From positions 76,756,001-76,820,000 of the forward strand of contig CM034546.1 in NCBI GenBank assembly GCA_020055645.1: 64,000 bases of DNA, in the 5' to 3' direction. Position numbers and translations under genes: made by a program. The stretch comes from Tomocerus qinae. Its lineage: Eukaryota; Arthropoda; Collembola; Entomobryomorpha; Tomoceridae. Positions 1 through 12,381 of the stretch are shown here, in pieces (position 1 is the first letter of the stretch; every line of letters begins with the position of its first letter). The notes beneath the pieces are model-generated. The model was not told the DNA's origin and ran no database searches. It saw only the letters and a program-made list of their open reading frames with translations.

Positions 1-34
1 AAAACAAGCTCAAGTCTACATAATTTCAAATGAA

Positions 35-2534
35 TTAAATTACCACTTCATTTTCTTTTGACAGTAGAAATTTTTCCAGTAGTTCCAATCCAAAACGAGA
101 CTCGAGGTCGCAAAAAGCATCTAAAAATGGCCAGTACTCCTTCCATGGGACGTGCAATTGCTTTGCATACTTGCGACAGAGACGTTCCAGACCCTTAACA
201 CCGTCTTCCATGCGTAGTGACATATCAGCTTTTGACTGTATGCTAATCAGCTTACTTGGAGTAATTGGTAAAACCAAATCCTTGGATGTGATTGGCGAAC
301 CAGACAAGACTTTGGCTGGAGAATTCATGGGTGAAGACATTGGAGGCGTGCTCCATGGACTATTTTTCGGAGAGGTCGGCCCTGGGCTTCCGAAAGGACT
401 TAATGCGTTATCAGCTATTCTTCGGCCAGAACTGTCTTTTAATAATCGATAAAATTCTTTAGCCTTCTCTTCTGTCGTTGGTCCAGCATAAGAGGAAATT
501 TCTGCAATATCACCAGATCTTGAAAAAGGCACTAGTGAGTCGTCAAATGGAGGTAGTAATTCTACCTATGTAAAGAAGGGTGGATAAAATTTGTTATATG
601 ATGAAGCAAATCATTATTTCAATTAATAAATAAACAATTTTAATATATTACTGGAAGATTGAATGATTGTTCATGGAAGGATTTCGGAAGTTTATTTCTA
701 TACGAATGCCACTTTCCGTACATCCCAACACGAGGACTAGCACTAAGAACGTCTCTCCAAATTGGAACAATATAGATTTCTTGCAACAGACGAACCACTT
801 CATTTTTATCCTTTACAGAATTTGGTCCACTACAACGCGAACCTGCAATCTGGTTTCAAAATAATATAATTAAATAATACTTTAATAAAAATATAATTAT
901 TTACAAACTAAGTATATGGTAAAATGTTAAAAGAATCTTCCACTTATGCACCCGAATTTCATACAAAAACATTTTCTGTTTGGACTGAATTGGGTCGAAT
1001 TGGACCAAGTACATTATTTCAATATAAGTTAAGTGGATTGCGGATGGCATTAGGAAAAGCAAGTACAAGTACCAAGGAATTTGTTCACAGAGTGCATCAA
1101 AAAAATTGTCCAAAACTTGACTGCAATTTTTAGCCGTTTTTGAAAACAAATCTGTTTCCTGTAACTATGAGAAAGGGTATTCACGTTCTCTCTGCCCGTT
1201 CAAAACGTGTGCCTGGTTCGGTGATACGTTCAAGCAAACAAAAACGTAACAAACGTTTACGATTATTATCGTTGAAATTTTCAAAGTTACCTGAACGGGA
1301 GTGTGTCCCTGATCGTTTCTAGGCTCAAGACTACAAAGAGGATGAATCACTAACAACTTCAAAACATCGATTGCGTTAAACTTCGCTGCGTAATGTAGGG
1401 GTGTTTCCAGGAGCATTTTATCAGGTGTGTTCAAATAAGACATGTTAAGATGCCGGCATCTTTCGCTGCAAAAAAATACCAATTTAGTATTTTCATCTTG
1501 TAAAATATTCTGTAATTACTTCATAAAAAGTTGTTTTGAATTAAAATATTGGCGTTTTACCTTCTTGTGACAGGACTATCTTTGGGATAAAGCGACTCAA
1601 AAAATGTAATGCTAGATATTGTTTCAAGAATAATCTGAGCAGCTTGGTAATTATTATTTTTAGCAGCAGCGTGAAGGGCATTTTGTCTAGTGCCTTCATG
1701 AACAGATGGGGCAACGTCACAATCATGGCATAAAAGTCTCGGATTTAAGTTAATTGCTTCCGATAATTTATTATTAAGTCTTCTTGTAATGTACGAATTC
1801 AGCATTGCCATATCCTGAGGCTTTGGAGTTGAGAACTTATTCGCTCGTTCTCTTTCCTCCGCATGACTACGAGTATCTACACTTCGAGTCGTATTCGGCA
1901 AAGACGACCTCCCTTTTAAATCATTGCAGAAGTTTTTTAGAGCAATAATTCACATCGATTTTACTAAATAAAGTTAAAACCAGATGTAAAATGTTACCTC
2001 TTGGTTTAGATTGTATTTTGGACGGAGTCCCACACTCTGGAGTGTCGGGACATTCAATACATTTATAGGCATCGTCGTAATTCGTAAAAACTCGAAAACG
2101 GGAATGTGTATTTCTTTTAAGAAGTGGTTGCAGGTCCTTTAAGCTTGTTGCGACGACAGACTTGTCTAAAATCAAAAGTGAAATGATTAATTGCAGTTTT
2201 AATTATTTTTAACAGAAATTAAAAAATTGAAGTCAATTCACTAATATTATTAACTATCTACGTATTCAAAACTTCAAATAATTATACGGATTAAAATTAG
2301 AAAATGTGCTTTTAGGAATAAAAGTCTATCCAAATGCATAAACAAGTCAACCTTGTGAAACAAATCCCAAATGATTAAAACCGTATAACATAAAATTTAT
2401 ATATATGTACTAATTTGTAAAAAGGTAGAGGAGTAGCTTTGATTAATATATATACCTTGAGTGATGATTGTATCTTCCTCAGGTATGATAAGTGCAAAGT
2501 ATGTGCACTTCATCTCGGGTGATAACGACTCCAT
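35..2534 (-). CDS. Ankle2: ANKLE2 homologue (ankyrin-repeat nuclear-envelope protein), six coding exons
   Basis: ANKLE2 is an ER/nuclear-envelope scaffold that brings PP2A to BAF (BANF1) so that the nuclear envelope re-forms after mitosis. I read coding exons 2534-2456, 2165-1998, 1912-1561, 1465-1291, 849-652 and 565-35; all junctions are GT-AG and keep frame. The N-terminus (MESLSPEMKC) enters an RNase H1/viroplasmin-like segment (RFRVFTNYDDA). It is followed by ankyrin repeats (QNALHAAAKNN, LNTPDKMLLETPLHYAAKF) and the conserved C-terminal blocks YIVPIWRDVL and VKGLERLCRKYAKQLHVPWK. The ATG lies 15 nt inside an exon, so an upstream non-coding exon is likely. I see no LEM domain or membrane segment at the N-terminus, unlike the vertebrate protein. 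The frame stops at 35-37, but GTGGTAATT there could also be a splice donor, so the gene may continue to the left of the window. Confidence 0.9.
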
Positions 2535-4404
2535 TGAAAGGTTTTGAACTATAAATCAACATATTTACAAAAAATAGTTAGAGCAAACTTTCAAATTTTA
2601 TTAACTTAAATATACGGTTGACGGTAATTGTTGCATCTGAAAATATGCATATGAAACATTTTGAGCAAAAGAATATATAAATTTTTGTTTTGTTTAAGTT
2701 TTACACCAACAGCTGTTACTGCTTTTAACTTTGAAGAAAAATGCTTATATTATTACGAACGGATATCAAAATTTGAAATTAATGATCATTAATTTTGATT
2801 TACGTTTTAGAAAAGTTAACATCAATAAATTAGAACAATAAAACAACATAACTATACGTAAGGTAGTTAACTTATAAACAATATTAATACCTTTTTCAGA
2901 TGCCTGACTGAAAGCTTTATTATGTTGGTGGCAAAAAATTTGGTGTTTGAGCACACACCCAAACTAATCCAACCGACACGGCTAGGCTAACTATGACTTA
3001 AAAACAATTCAAGTCAACTTACGGAGACTAACCTAATCTAATAACGGAGAATTTTACCTGTATAGGTTTTCAAATACCTATAACTAGATTAAAATACTGA
3101 ATCTTGAACCCGACCGACTTACTATTCTTTTTTACAATCACAAAATCACAACCACAACACAGCTTCTCGGAACTCCAACTGTCAACTTGTTTGTGTTTGA
3201 CTTATACCATTTTGGCGGTGAAGTTGTAGTCTCAAGTAGTACTAATAGTTACCAGAGACAAACCGCTTGGAAACATGTATCAACGTATATGTATGGAATT
3301 TCCCAACACCCAAATTCCTTATTGTGTGGGTAAAAGTTGGATTAACGTTATAATTCGACGTTATTTTTAGATTAGACAACGTTATTTGGTAAACAAAAGG
3401 CTGTATTGAGGGGGGCATAAGGGCAAATGTACCCCCGAAAACCAAGAAAAAGGATTTTTTTCTCAAAGTACTAAACAATTTAAAGCTTCGCGTGAATTTA
3501 TGTGATTTTTTGGCAGTTTTCGTTTCAATTTTGACTGAATAACCTATATTTGATAATAGATAGATTAATAGACAGCCAAATAGATTTGGCTTTTTGACAT
3601 CCTTGCCCCTCCGAAATTGACTTTTAAATACGGTACTGGGTAAAGAAAATGTCCTGTAAAAATGTCTCACTTGTCGACCTTAAACTAACTACAGTCCACT
3701 ATAGGATAGATAGACATTATCATATTACAGACACAGACGTAACGGAAATTTTACGTTAGATTTTGACGTCCCGATGACGACTACCCTTATGCTTATGACA
3801 ACGTTAACTTATTTTATAATAATAAGACGATGTACAAATTAGTGCTAAACTGATAAGATAAATGTCTAAACTTACTAAAAAAATATAATGCAAACATGCA
3901 CATGGATTCGTATAAAGACATTTACCAATGTCTCAATATTATTTACATGCAAAAAGATTCTCAATTTGGGTACTGTATTTCACTCCATTAAAACGTACTA
4001 CGTTTTGTTATAGTTCAATTGCTTCATCAACAAACTGCTCCAAATAGCTTTCTAACTTTCTAGGTTTTGATTCGCCCTGAAATACTTCTACTGGAAAAGG
4101 CTCTAATATATATTATATATAGTGTAGCCGGTCTTTGGTGAAAGTTGGTTTAGGATAAAAAAACATTTTGAGGGACACCGATAAAGAATATCATAATATT
4201 TTAATCTTTGACTCTCAGCAATGTAACTTGTAACATGTACATGTATAACTATACTGAACTAATATATTATGCAAAGCTAGAGCCAACATAAAATGTGTGT
4301 ATGTCAAAAGTATTCATGTGATGTTTACAATATTATGGCTTTTTTCAATACGATTTTTATTAATTATTATTGATACAAGTTGGAAATAATCTAAAGGTAC
4401 ATTT
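2535..4404. other. Intergenic region upstream of Ankle2
   Basis: This stretch probably holds the Ankle2 leader exon and promoter (about 2549-3200, with a 5' non-coding exon ending near 2549). From 3240 to 4400 it is AT-rich spacer. A 142-codon minus-strand open frame at 3242-3670 shows no signal peptide, domain or splice context and I do not call it a gene. Nothing else was recognised. Confidence 0.5.
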
Positions 4405-6021
4405 TTAAACTACAGTTAAAGCTGTGCCCATTAATAAGAGAAAAATTAAGGTTTGAAAATGTATTTTTAGACAGGAGGCAGAATTAAAAGCCCTTTCAGC
4501 TGTTATTGCATACTTTGAAACATTTTGAACCCCATAAACTGATACATAAACACTATCTCCCAAATTGCGGGCACGGTGAGCAGGATGATCTGTTTCAGTC
4601 ATTGCTGAAGATCGTTTGTGCCTTTTGGGAACTCCTTTCTTCACTAAAGTCGGTCTGTCGATTTTTCCATCGTAAAAAGCGTCATTGGGGGTAGCCACAG
4701 TGTAGGAATAATAGGCTTCAACTTTTCCGTTCATATTGTCAATTGTGACGATAATTCCCTCGGTGGGTATTTCATAAGCATAATTCTGAAACTCTCCTCT
4801 GTGTACAATTTCTTCGACAGTGAAGTTGAGAGGCGGTTCTTTGGGAACTTCTTGAACTGCTTTTGTAATCAAACAAGTTTTTTCACGGAGACTTTGAAAA
4901 GATTCAGTTTCAAACGACCTTTGACCATTTCCTAGACCTCCTCCTCCAATGTTGTTTAATTCTGTATGATTTATTTTCTTTCCAATGCCAACTGAAAATA
5001 AAATAATACTTTTCTTTTTTGCAGCGTCTGCAGATAATTTCGTTTGTTCTGGATAACTCGAAAGTCCATCGGTGTAAACTACAATTATTTTCGGAACTTT
5101 TAAATCCTTAATTGCAGTATTATTTCGAATTAACATTTCGGAGGCCAAATCGATTCCAAGGTTGGTAAATGTTCCAGCTCCAGGATAGTCAGCCTTCATT
5201 ATAGATTCCTTGAGGCTCTCCTTTGTAGAAAATGACTTTGATAAAGAAATTACTTCCGTTGCTACTGAACTGTATACTACGAATCCTATTCGGGATGTTT
5301 CAAGTGAAAATTTGCTGGCCATGCTTGCTATTGTCGCCTTTGCAGATTTAAAATCGATCCACCCCACACTTCCAGATCCATCCAACACGAAAACAATTTC
5401 AAAATCGCTGGGCGAATTAAGACATCGACTTTTCTGCAATTCTTCCGAATCTTTCAGATATTTTTCAGCAGTTCGTCTTTTGTTTGTGCCGTTTGGATTA
5501 TATAAATTTTCGTAGTATGATCCTTGCTCTGTCAATAATTCTGGAATGGGGATGGATTTTTCTTTTTTCCACAAAACCAATCTGGCAGCTATTCCACTGT
5601 AAAATGGCTTCTCCAAGTCTTCGTATCTTACGTTTTCCCAATTAATGTCAAATTTGTCAATCATTTCCATTTTCTTTTTTGATAGGTCACTTTTGTCATC
5701 TTTAATGTTCTGTAGTAATTCTTCAAAAACACTTTTGTCAATTTGCCAAATTCCTCCATGGTAGTTATCTCTGTAGGTTTCTGTATCTAAGCCATATTGA
5801 GATTCAGTCCAAGCTATTCGGTCCATCATCTCGTGATCGGGAAAGAAAATCTTTGAAAGTTTTATTTTCATTAGTACCGCATCAACGACAGATTTTCCAG
5901 ACGACTTTTCTTCTACCGTTTCGTCTATCCTAGCAAAATCGTTTCTCCTGTTTGTCCCTTCATCAATTCCAAAAATAAAATGACACTTCAGCACCAAAAC
6001 AATTGCGATGGGAATTATCAT
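4405..6021 (-). CDS. Secreted lytic-transglycosylase-like / von Willebrand factor A protein, intronless
   Basis: A 538-residue protein in one exon. Residues 1-18 form a signal peptide (MIIPIAIVLVLKCHFIFG). Residues about 62-170 look like the SLT/goose-lysozyme-type fold seen in some invertebrate matrix proteins: a Glu-Ser pair in WTESQYGL (E73) sits ahead of GGIWQID, which is laid out like the GLMQI block of lytic transglycosylases. A vWA domain follows at about 207-385, with an intact MIDAS (D214-G-S216-G-S218), the TFTNLG threonine and the YTDG aspartate. The C-terminus ends in a hydrophobic tail (TLIFLLLMGTALTVV), which suggests a GPI anchor or a membrane end. The vWA part probably binds protein ligands with a metal ion outside the cell. 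Whether the N-terminal segment cuts peptidoglycan is inference. There are no neighbours with an obvious link. Confidence 0.75.
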   Translation of the reverse strand: MIIPIAIVLVLKCHFIFGIDEGTNRRNDFARIDETVEEKSSGKSVVDAVLMKIKLSKIFFPDHEMMDRIAWTESQYGLDTETYRDNYHGGIWQIDKSVFEELLQNIKDDKSDLSKKKMEMIDKFDINWENVRYEDLEKPFYSGIAARLVLWKKEKSIPIPELLTEQGSYYENLYNPNGTNKRRTAEKYLKDSEELQKSRCLNSPSDFEIVFVLDGSGSVGWIDFKSAKATIASMASKFSLETSRIGFVVYSSVATEVISLSKSFSTKESLKESIMKADYPGAGTFTNLGIDLASEMLIRNNTAIKDLKVPKIIVVYTDGLSSYPEQTKLSADAAKKKSIILFSVGIGKKINHTELNNIGGGGLGNGQRSFETESFQSLREKTCLITKAVQEVPKEPPLNFTVEEIVHRGEFQNYAYEIPTEGIIVTIDNMNGKVEAYYSYTVATPNDAFYDGKIDRPTLVKKGVPKRHKRSSAMTETDHPAHRARNLGDSVYVSVYGVQNVSKYAITAERAFNSASCLKIHFQTLIFLLLMGTALTVV

Positions 6022-7376
6022 AATGAAATTGTAGGCCCAATTTTTTCAACCAATATAGAGTATAACAAGACCGGATGTCGAAAAAGTTATACTGTTCTTG
6101 TGTTATTAAATGAAGTACGTAATGAATAAATAAAAATTGCTACAACTTTTCTCTTTCTGTTTTTGGTGACTAAGCTCATCCTTACATAGTCCATTGATTT
6201 GGTGCTATTTATCAAACGAAATGATACACATGAGGTAAAATATAAAATTACCAAAACGGAAGCATTGAGGTCAAGACGAGAACGTAATTAGTCGATGACA
6301 ACCAAAACTATCTTGGTGGTCGATGTTGCAAGTAGGTTAAGCGTCATGCTAAAATTAACACAAAAAGAACACTACGTTCTTAACAAATTAAAAAGTATAT
6401 ACCTTAATTTAAGTTCATAAAATGCAATGCAAACATGACATAACATGACATGACATAACATTAATTAGGTATGCTAATATTTTCTGTCCTATACAATTTT
6501 AACAGAGGATTATTGATATTTTTAAAATTAAATAACTTTCAAATTAGACTAACTTTAAACTAGAGATACATCGGCCACCAATGTTACCTTCTTTACCAAT
6601 TCATCGAAATCGGCCAACTTAAATTGCCTGAATAGGCAGATATGCCGATTCTTTTTATTTAAAAATTTTTCATGTTTTGTTATTTAATTTTATGAAATTT
6701 TTCTACGACTTATTTGATTGGTTGGTTAAGTTTTACATTGGCTACTACCGTTAACTACTATATTACTGATTTCCAAACCACCTATTGTCACCAAGAGCTC
6801 GATATATATGTATAAAATTAATACTATTTCAACCAACGCATTATTTTCCAACGCAAAAATATTTATTATACTATTTATAATCTTAATAACAGTATAATGA
6901 CGTTATATAAAACTTCGTCGAGTGACGTAACCCGCAGAATGCGAGCGAAATGATAATTCCGTTTAGTTTGAATCAAGTTATGGTCAAAGTCAACAGACAA
7001 ATGTGTGGAAATTCGCCAACTTAACCCAGCCTTCATATGTACTTATGATAAACGTACAACTTTATCTGCACGTTTTATTCACTTAGCAGGAATTCTTAGT
7101 ACTGTGAGTACAACTATGTAAAAGATAAATACAGACATGTAGTGTACTAATAGAATACTTATACAGATACATCCTTAATATTATCGTACTTGCTACTCAT
7201 ATGCTTATAAATATTTATCTACTACAAATATTTCCAAGGAAAGGTTTTTACTTTATTATATAGGATACAATTATAGTGTTTAGTTTACCATTTGGTGATT
7301 CGTATGGAAACGCTTCATATTCAAATAAACAACTCTATTTTTGTAACTAATTGCAAAACTTACTGTAGTGAGAGTA
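6022..7376. other. Intergenic region between the vWA gene and caspase A
   Basis: AT-rich spacer. Around 6427-6460 there is a short array of ACATAACATG/ACATGACAT units. Around 6570-6660 scattered ATCGGCC words look like worn transposon ends. The caspase A promoter must lie in the last few hundred bases, but I see no distinctive motif. Confidence 0.4.
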
Positions 7377-10300
7377 ATGGACAACTCCATGCATGAGAGA
7401 TTCGGTGATTTTATTCGGAGCCAACTCCCGCATCTAGCATCAACGACTAAAGTTGATGAAAGCTTTTTAGATTATTTATTATTTTTGTCTGTGCCTGGAA
7501 GAGATAAAATTGTGAGAATTTACTTGATAATTAATAATGTATTATCATATAATCAAATCATTAATGTAACTAAAATTTAATGTTTTACCTATTCATTCTT
7601 CAAAAAACAAGAGCCCTAAATACTAAACTTCTAATTTCCCTTCCATTTAGTTAGCTGAGAAAGTAAAGTACTCCAGAAGCTCAATTTTCTACACGGAGGA
7701 AGTGATCACACGTGGACCGTCAACTCTTCCCCATATAATTCATGCCCTCAGAAAAACAAAACAAGATCCTTTGGCAGACTACATTTTGGAAAATGGGGGA
7801 TCTGCATTTCTTGAAACCCCCTCATCCCACACTACCAACTCTCCAAATCCTAACTCCAGAAAATTATTATCTAAGCAGAAATCCGATTCATCTTCTGGCC
7901 AACCAACTAATCCGGTCCAGCAATCACAACCAAGAAAATTGAAAAGATTTGGAGAAACTTGCGACTCGTTCGATGAGGATTTGATACCGACTGTAAGGAA
8001 ATAGGAAGCTAAATAATTCACAATACATCTTATAGATAATAAATAAAAGTAATAATAATTTTAAAAATTTCATGCCATTAAAAAGAACAAATCTGGACAT
8101 CCGTGTGCCCAAATATTTTAAAATTAATTTTAAAATGGCGCCTTATTCAAAATTTAATAACTTGAAAAACTATATAAAGCATTCTAAAGCTTGAATAATC
8201 AGTGCCTTCACTACTGCATACTTTGAATGAGATTTAGCCCTTTTATTCTTAATTTGGGAAATTGGTTTGTTTTTTTACAGAAATATTGCATTGAATCTTC
8301 TCCAAGAGGATTTGCACTGATTATCAACATGATAGAATTTGAGAATGTTGCCAAACTTTATAGAGAGGGAGCTAAACACGACAGTGAACAACTCGGAAAT
8401 TTATTGAAAAGTTTCGGCTACGATGTCTATGATGAAAATTTGACGGAAATGGTACCTAATTTTGATTTTCCACTTATTTATTTACTGCAAGAATTCTGTC
8501 TTGTCGGTTCAATGATCTTAACTTCAGCACTGTTTTATTATGACGCATTCATAGTAAAGTAGATACTACATAATCTTATATTATTAAAGTGGTAGGAAAG
8601 CAAAACATCGATTAAAATCAATAAATCAAGTCCAATTTGTCTCCAAGTAATTTATTATTGTTGAAACCCCTGGGTAGGACTTCTTCGAAACTATCAAAAT
8701 GTTCCTGCAGATGTTCGCCGATAAGTCGGTCGACAGCTGTATCGTGTCAATTATGACTCATGGAGAACATGGAGATCTAATCTTGACTAGTGACAGGAAA
8801 AAAATTACTGTCAAGCAAGTCTTGGAAAAATTTAATAATGTCAACTGCCCTCAGCTAAAGGGGAAGCCAAAGATATTCTTCATGCAGCACTGCAGGTTTG
8901 TACATACTTAAATTTTAATTATGTTATTTCATGTGGTAAGCCAAATGGAGACACATACAGGGTAATAAAACTCCAACAGGGAATCATTGTCTTTGTATTG
9001 ACTGGCACTTGGAATATCAAGCATGTAGGAGTAGGAGACCTAGCCTAGCTACGTAAACCTAGCTATTTCCAATAGCCAACAATTTCCAACAATCCATGTA
9101 CAGCATTTTAATGCATCCTCGAATAAAAATTTAATAGAAAATAATTTCAAGACAAACAGAAATAAATATATTTAAAAAATAATTAAATTGTTAATAAAAA
9201 AGGTCTTAATAAAATTAATTCTTAATTACTTAATTATTGTAATATTTGATACAGTTTTGTTCAATTTGGTGTCAATTTAAGAATAATTTTGTTTCCTGTT
9301 AGGTCATCAATTTGTCAATAGGCACCAATTCAAATTAAAATTGAAACCTGTAATTAAGAAAAAATATAATGCCATTATGAAGCGTATGTAAGTCACGGAT
9401 TTTTTTATTTATTCATTTTAGGGGGGACCAACTTGACAGAGGAATATCTGCCGATTATGATGGAGTTTCAACAGATGGACCAGAAGCAATAAACTATTTA
9501 ATTTCTTTACAGTAGTTTAATATTTAAAGAATGCAAAACTTTCATTCTTATCACGGTTACATTATTCTGCAGGATTTCTTTTAATTTATTAATTTTCTAA
9601 TTTAAAGGATCGTGAAATAACTGTACCAACTTGGACCGATATGCTTGTCTGTTATTCCACGATTGAGGGTTCGTTTCATTTCGCAAATTTTAATTTAATT
9701 AAATCTAGCCAGTTATAGTAAAAATAAAGCAAAGAATTATCTATATACGTGATATTGGGTGATAACTCCCTAAGACCTAATTTACAGAGTTCAACTAGCC
9801 GGTGGGTAGTGGCTAGGTGGCTAGGGGTAAAAGTGGCTAGTGGGCGGGTAAATTGATAGATGGCTAGTGGGCAAAAGGGGCAAAAGTGGGCAAAAGTCAA
9901 AATGGGGCTAATAGATACACTAAAGGATGTAAAAATTGGCGCAAAATTTTGAATATTAGGTACTTTTGCCCCTTTTGCCCACTACCCACTTTGCCCCTTT
10001 TACCCGAGTGGGTGGGCAAATGTAGTTTTAGCCGGCTAAAACTGAACTCTGCTAATTTACTTTCTTTTTTGGATGTCTCATGATTTAAGTTTACGGTACA
10101 TTTATTAACAATACATTAGTATGAGAAAAGAGAAATTGAATTCATAGTTTTATAATAGAAATTTCTAATTAATTCAATATTTTTTTAGGATATTATTCGT
10201 TCAGGGAAAAAGAAAAAGGTACATTGTTTATTCAAATTTTGTGTGAAGTATTCAGAAAACATTCAAAGAAACATGATATCTGCAAGATGCTCAATTTGGT

Positions 10301-10535
10301 AAGCTTTGTGAATTGCTATTTGTTTTTAATATATTGGTATCAATCATGTTGATATCTATAGATTAACTGAATTTTATGTGTGGTTAATAAATTTTTAAAG
10401 GTCGCCAAGAAAATGATGGATAAAAGTGTTGACCTCAAAAAAAAAGATGGTACTATTGAAAGAGGTGTGAAACAGATATGCCCTTATTACAACATGGGTT
10501 TCATCAGCGAGTTTTACTTTCAGTCGCAGGGGTAG
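7377..10535 (+). pseudogene. CARD caspase, copy A (damaged tandem duplicate)
   Basis: Homologous exon by exon to the caspase gene at 14538-17859. Exons: 7377-7511, 7651-7992, 8281-8451, 8678-8895, 9422-9488 (or on to a stop at 9515), 9608-9668, 10189-10298 and 10401-10535. It carries a CARD (SQLPHLA... and GPSTLPHIIHALRKTKQDPL), the p20 start (SSPRGFALIINM), the catalytic His in SIMTHGEHG and the catalytic Cys in QHCRGD. Two faults stand out. After CCAGAAGCA the donor that reads GTAAGG in copy B reads ATAAAC here, so without unusual splicing translation runs to a TAG at 9513-9515, just after the active-site loop. Three codons are also missing from the CARD (LDYLL-FLS against LDILLKAKCLS in copy B). 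The p10 exons downstream stay open and well conserved, so the damage may be recent, or an AT-AG intron or another isoform may rescue it. An AATAAA lies just after the last exon. Confidence 0.75.
9777..10059. mobile_element. hAT-type MITE inside an intron of caspase A
   Basis: The element spans 9785-10051. Its ends are a perfect inverted pair CAGAGTTCA/TGAACTCTG, with a longer imperfect match running to TAGCCGG. It is flanked by the 8-bp direct repeat CTAATTTA (9777-9784 and 10052-10059). CAG-type ends with an 8-bp target duplication are the hAT signature. The interior is made of GGGCAAAAGTGG-like words in opposing orientation and codes for nothing. Confidence 0.9.
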
Positions 10536-12381
10536 AAGATTTGTATTGTATATTTCAATTACTATACACAACGAGATGAATAAAAAACCTTTATCAAATT
10601 AATCATTGCACAATTTGTTTTTAACGGGTGTAATCTTTGTGTTTTTAAGTAAAGATTAAATCATACAGCTTTAATGCTGATCGTAATGAATGAGTGGAGA
10701 GAAATTCAAGAAAATGCAAAGCAAATTAATAATATAATTTTGGGTAGTACAATTTGGACTAATTTAAATAGCAAGTTGACGTTGATAGAATCTTACGATT
10801 CACATCTGTGAGTCGTTGTTTATGATTATTTTATGTTCTTAATTGCACAAGACGCAGAGGATAGATTATAGATAGAATATTATTATTATAGTTGCTCCTA
10901 ACGAGAATTAGCATGTTATATTGTAACAGTATATTTAACAATTATGTAACCGCATGATTATAATATTCCCTATAATATAGCAATGCATATGCATAACTGC
11001 ACGCTTATGTTCATTTATTTATTTATAACTTAAGTATGATCAACATGTACATTTTGTTTGACTACCATTACCAAGCATATATTGTGAGCAAAGCCAAATG
11101 CAAATGATAAGACTGGAGACATGACGCAAATTCCATTGCATTATCATCATTAAATAAATAGATGTACCATATGTACCTAATGCTAAAAGCCAAAGCTATT
11201 AAAAGCTGACACTATAACATAACATAACATAATTCACAAACACTCAATATTCAAAACTTTGCATCGGGACATAATTAAATTATACTACAGATACACAGCT
11301 ATATTATGCTACAGATATAGACTCTCCTCTTTATGACCATGTAGTGTTCAACTTTTTGGCTTTGGCCGTTGACATGGTTAATATATACAAAAGAAAAAAA
11401 TTGTTAACCTGCTTTTCCTTGAATATTATTAACTAGTAAAAAGCACTGTAATGAATTAAAATTCGAAATCTAAGGGATTACTAAACATCTATATTAATAG
11501 GCCAAAATGTTCCATATACATACATTCATCCACTAGTATATAAATCATATTATGATACATGGTTTATAACAATTCAATTGAGATTTTAATATATGTTATG
11601 TATGTATTGATAACAATGAAAACGTTAAGTACTAGCTATATTATATCAATATATAGCGAAAAACTTTAAGCCATAGGCATCTTTCGTAACAGTTTGAAAA
11701 CTAATACTGAAAGAATAAGAGTCACTAAATGTTAATATTTGGTGTTTGTGTAATAATGTCGTAGCTTTTTTCCAGTAGTGGTTGGTCGTTAGTCGTTATC
11801 GTTAACCACTGGCAATGACTCATCTGTCTCGCTTAATCGAGAATTGGCGAATGCTGCAATGTTTTTTACTAGTACCGTAAACACTAAATATTCAGGGCTT
11901 TATATTTTACATACTTTTTGAATTTGTGGATGCATACGGCAGCCATAAAAAGAGGTTTGTAGAGCTTTCCGCTCACTCCATTTTGGAAGGCTGTATAAAA
12001 TGGGAAGGAAGTCAAAAATTATCATTATCGTCAATAAAATACTTCACATTTTTAGATGAAAATATGAAAAACATTTTTCGGCTCTTTATTTTTTCAATTA
12101 AGTTATTAGTTAAAAGGTCTTTGCGACTTGAAAATTTTCATTATTTTACATGTAAATAGCCAAATTTTCCCGCACATAAAATAATGGGATATTTAAAACA
12201 TTACTAGTAATTTCTCCATCTGTGTGTATAGATCTCCCGCTATCGAAACCCTATATTACCTACAGCATGTGCACTATGTATAATGTTAAATGGAATTCCG
12301 TTGGAATCTGCCACTAGCTTGTTGCAAATTGTTACTAATATTACCCAAAATACCTTTCTACGTTAACTTTCGAATTGAAAC

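Noticed and set aside
901..1149. Possible extra Ankle2 exon (minus strand, behind TTGCAG at about 1125)
   Set aside because: In the required phase it hits a stop after seven codons, and the flanking exons join well without it (VQ to IAGSRCSG).
3242..3670. 142-codon minus-strand open frame
   Set aside because: No domain, signal peptide, paralogue or splice context; it sits in AT-rich spacer.
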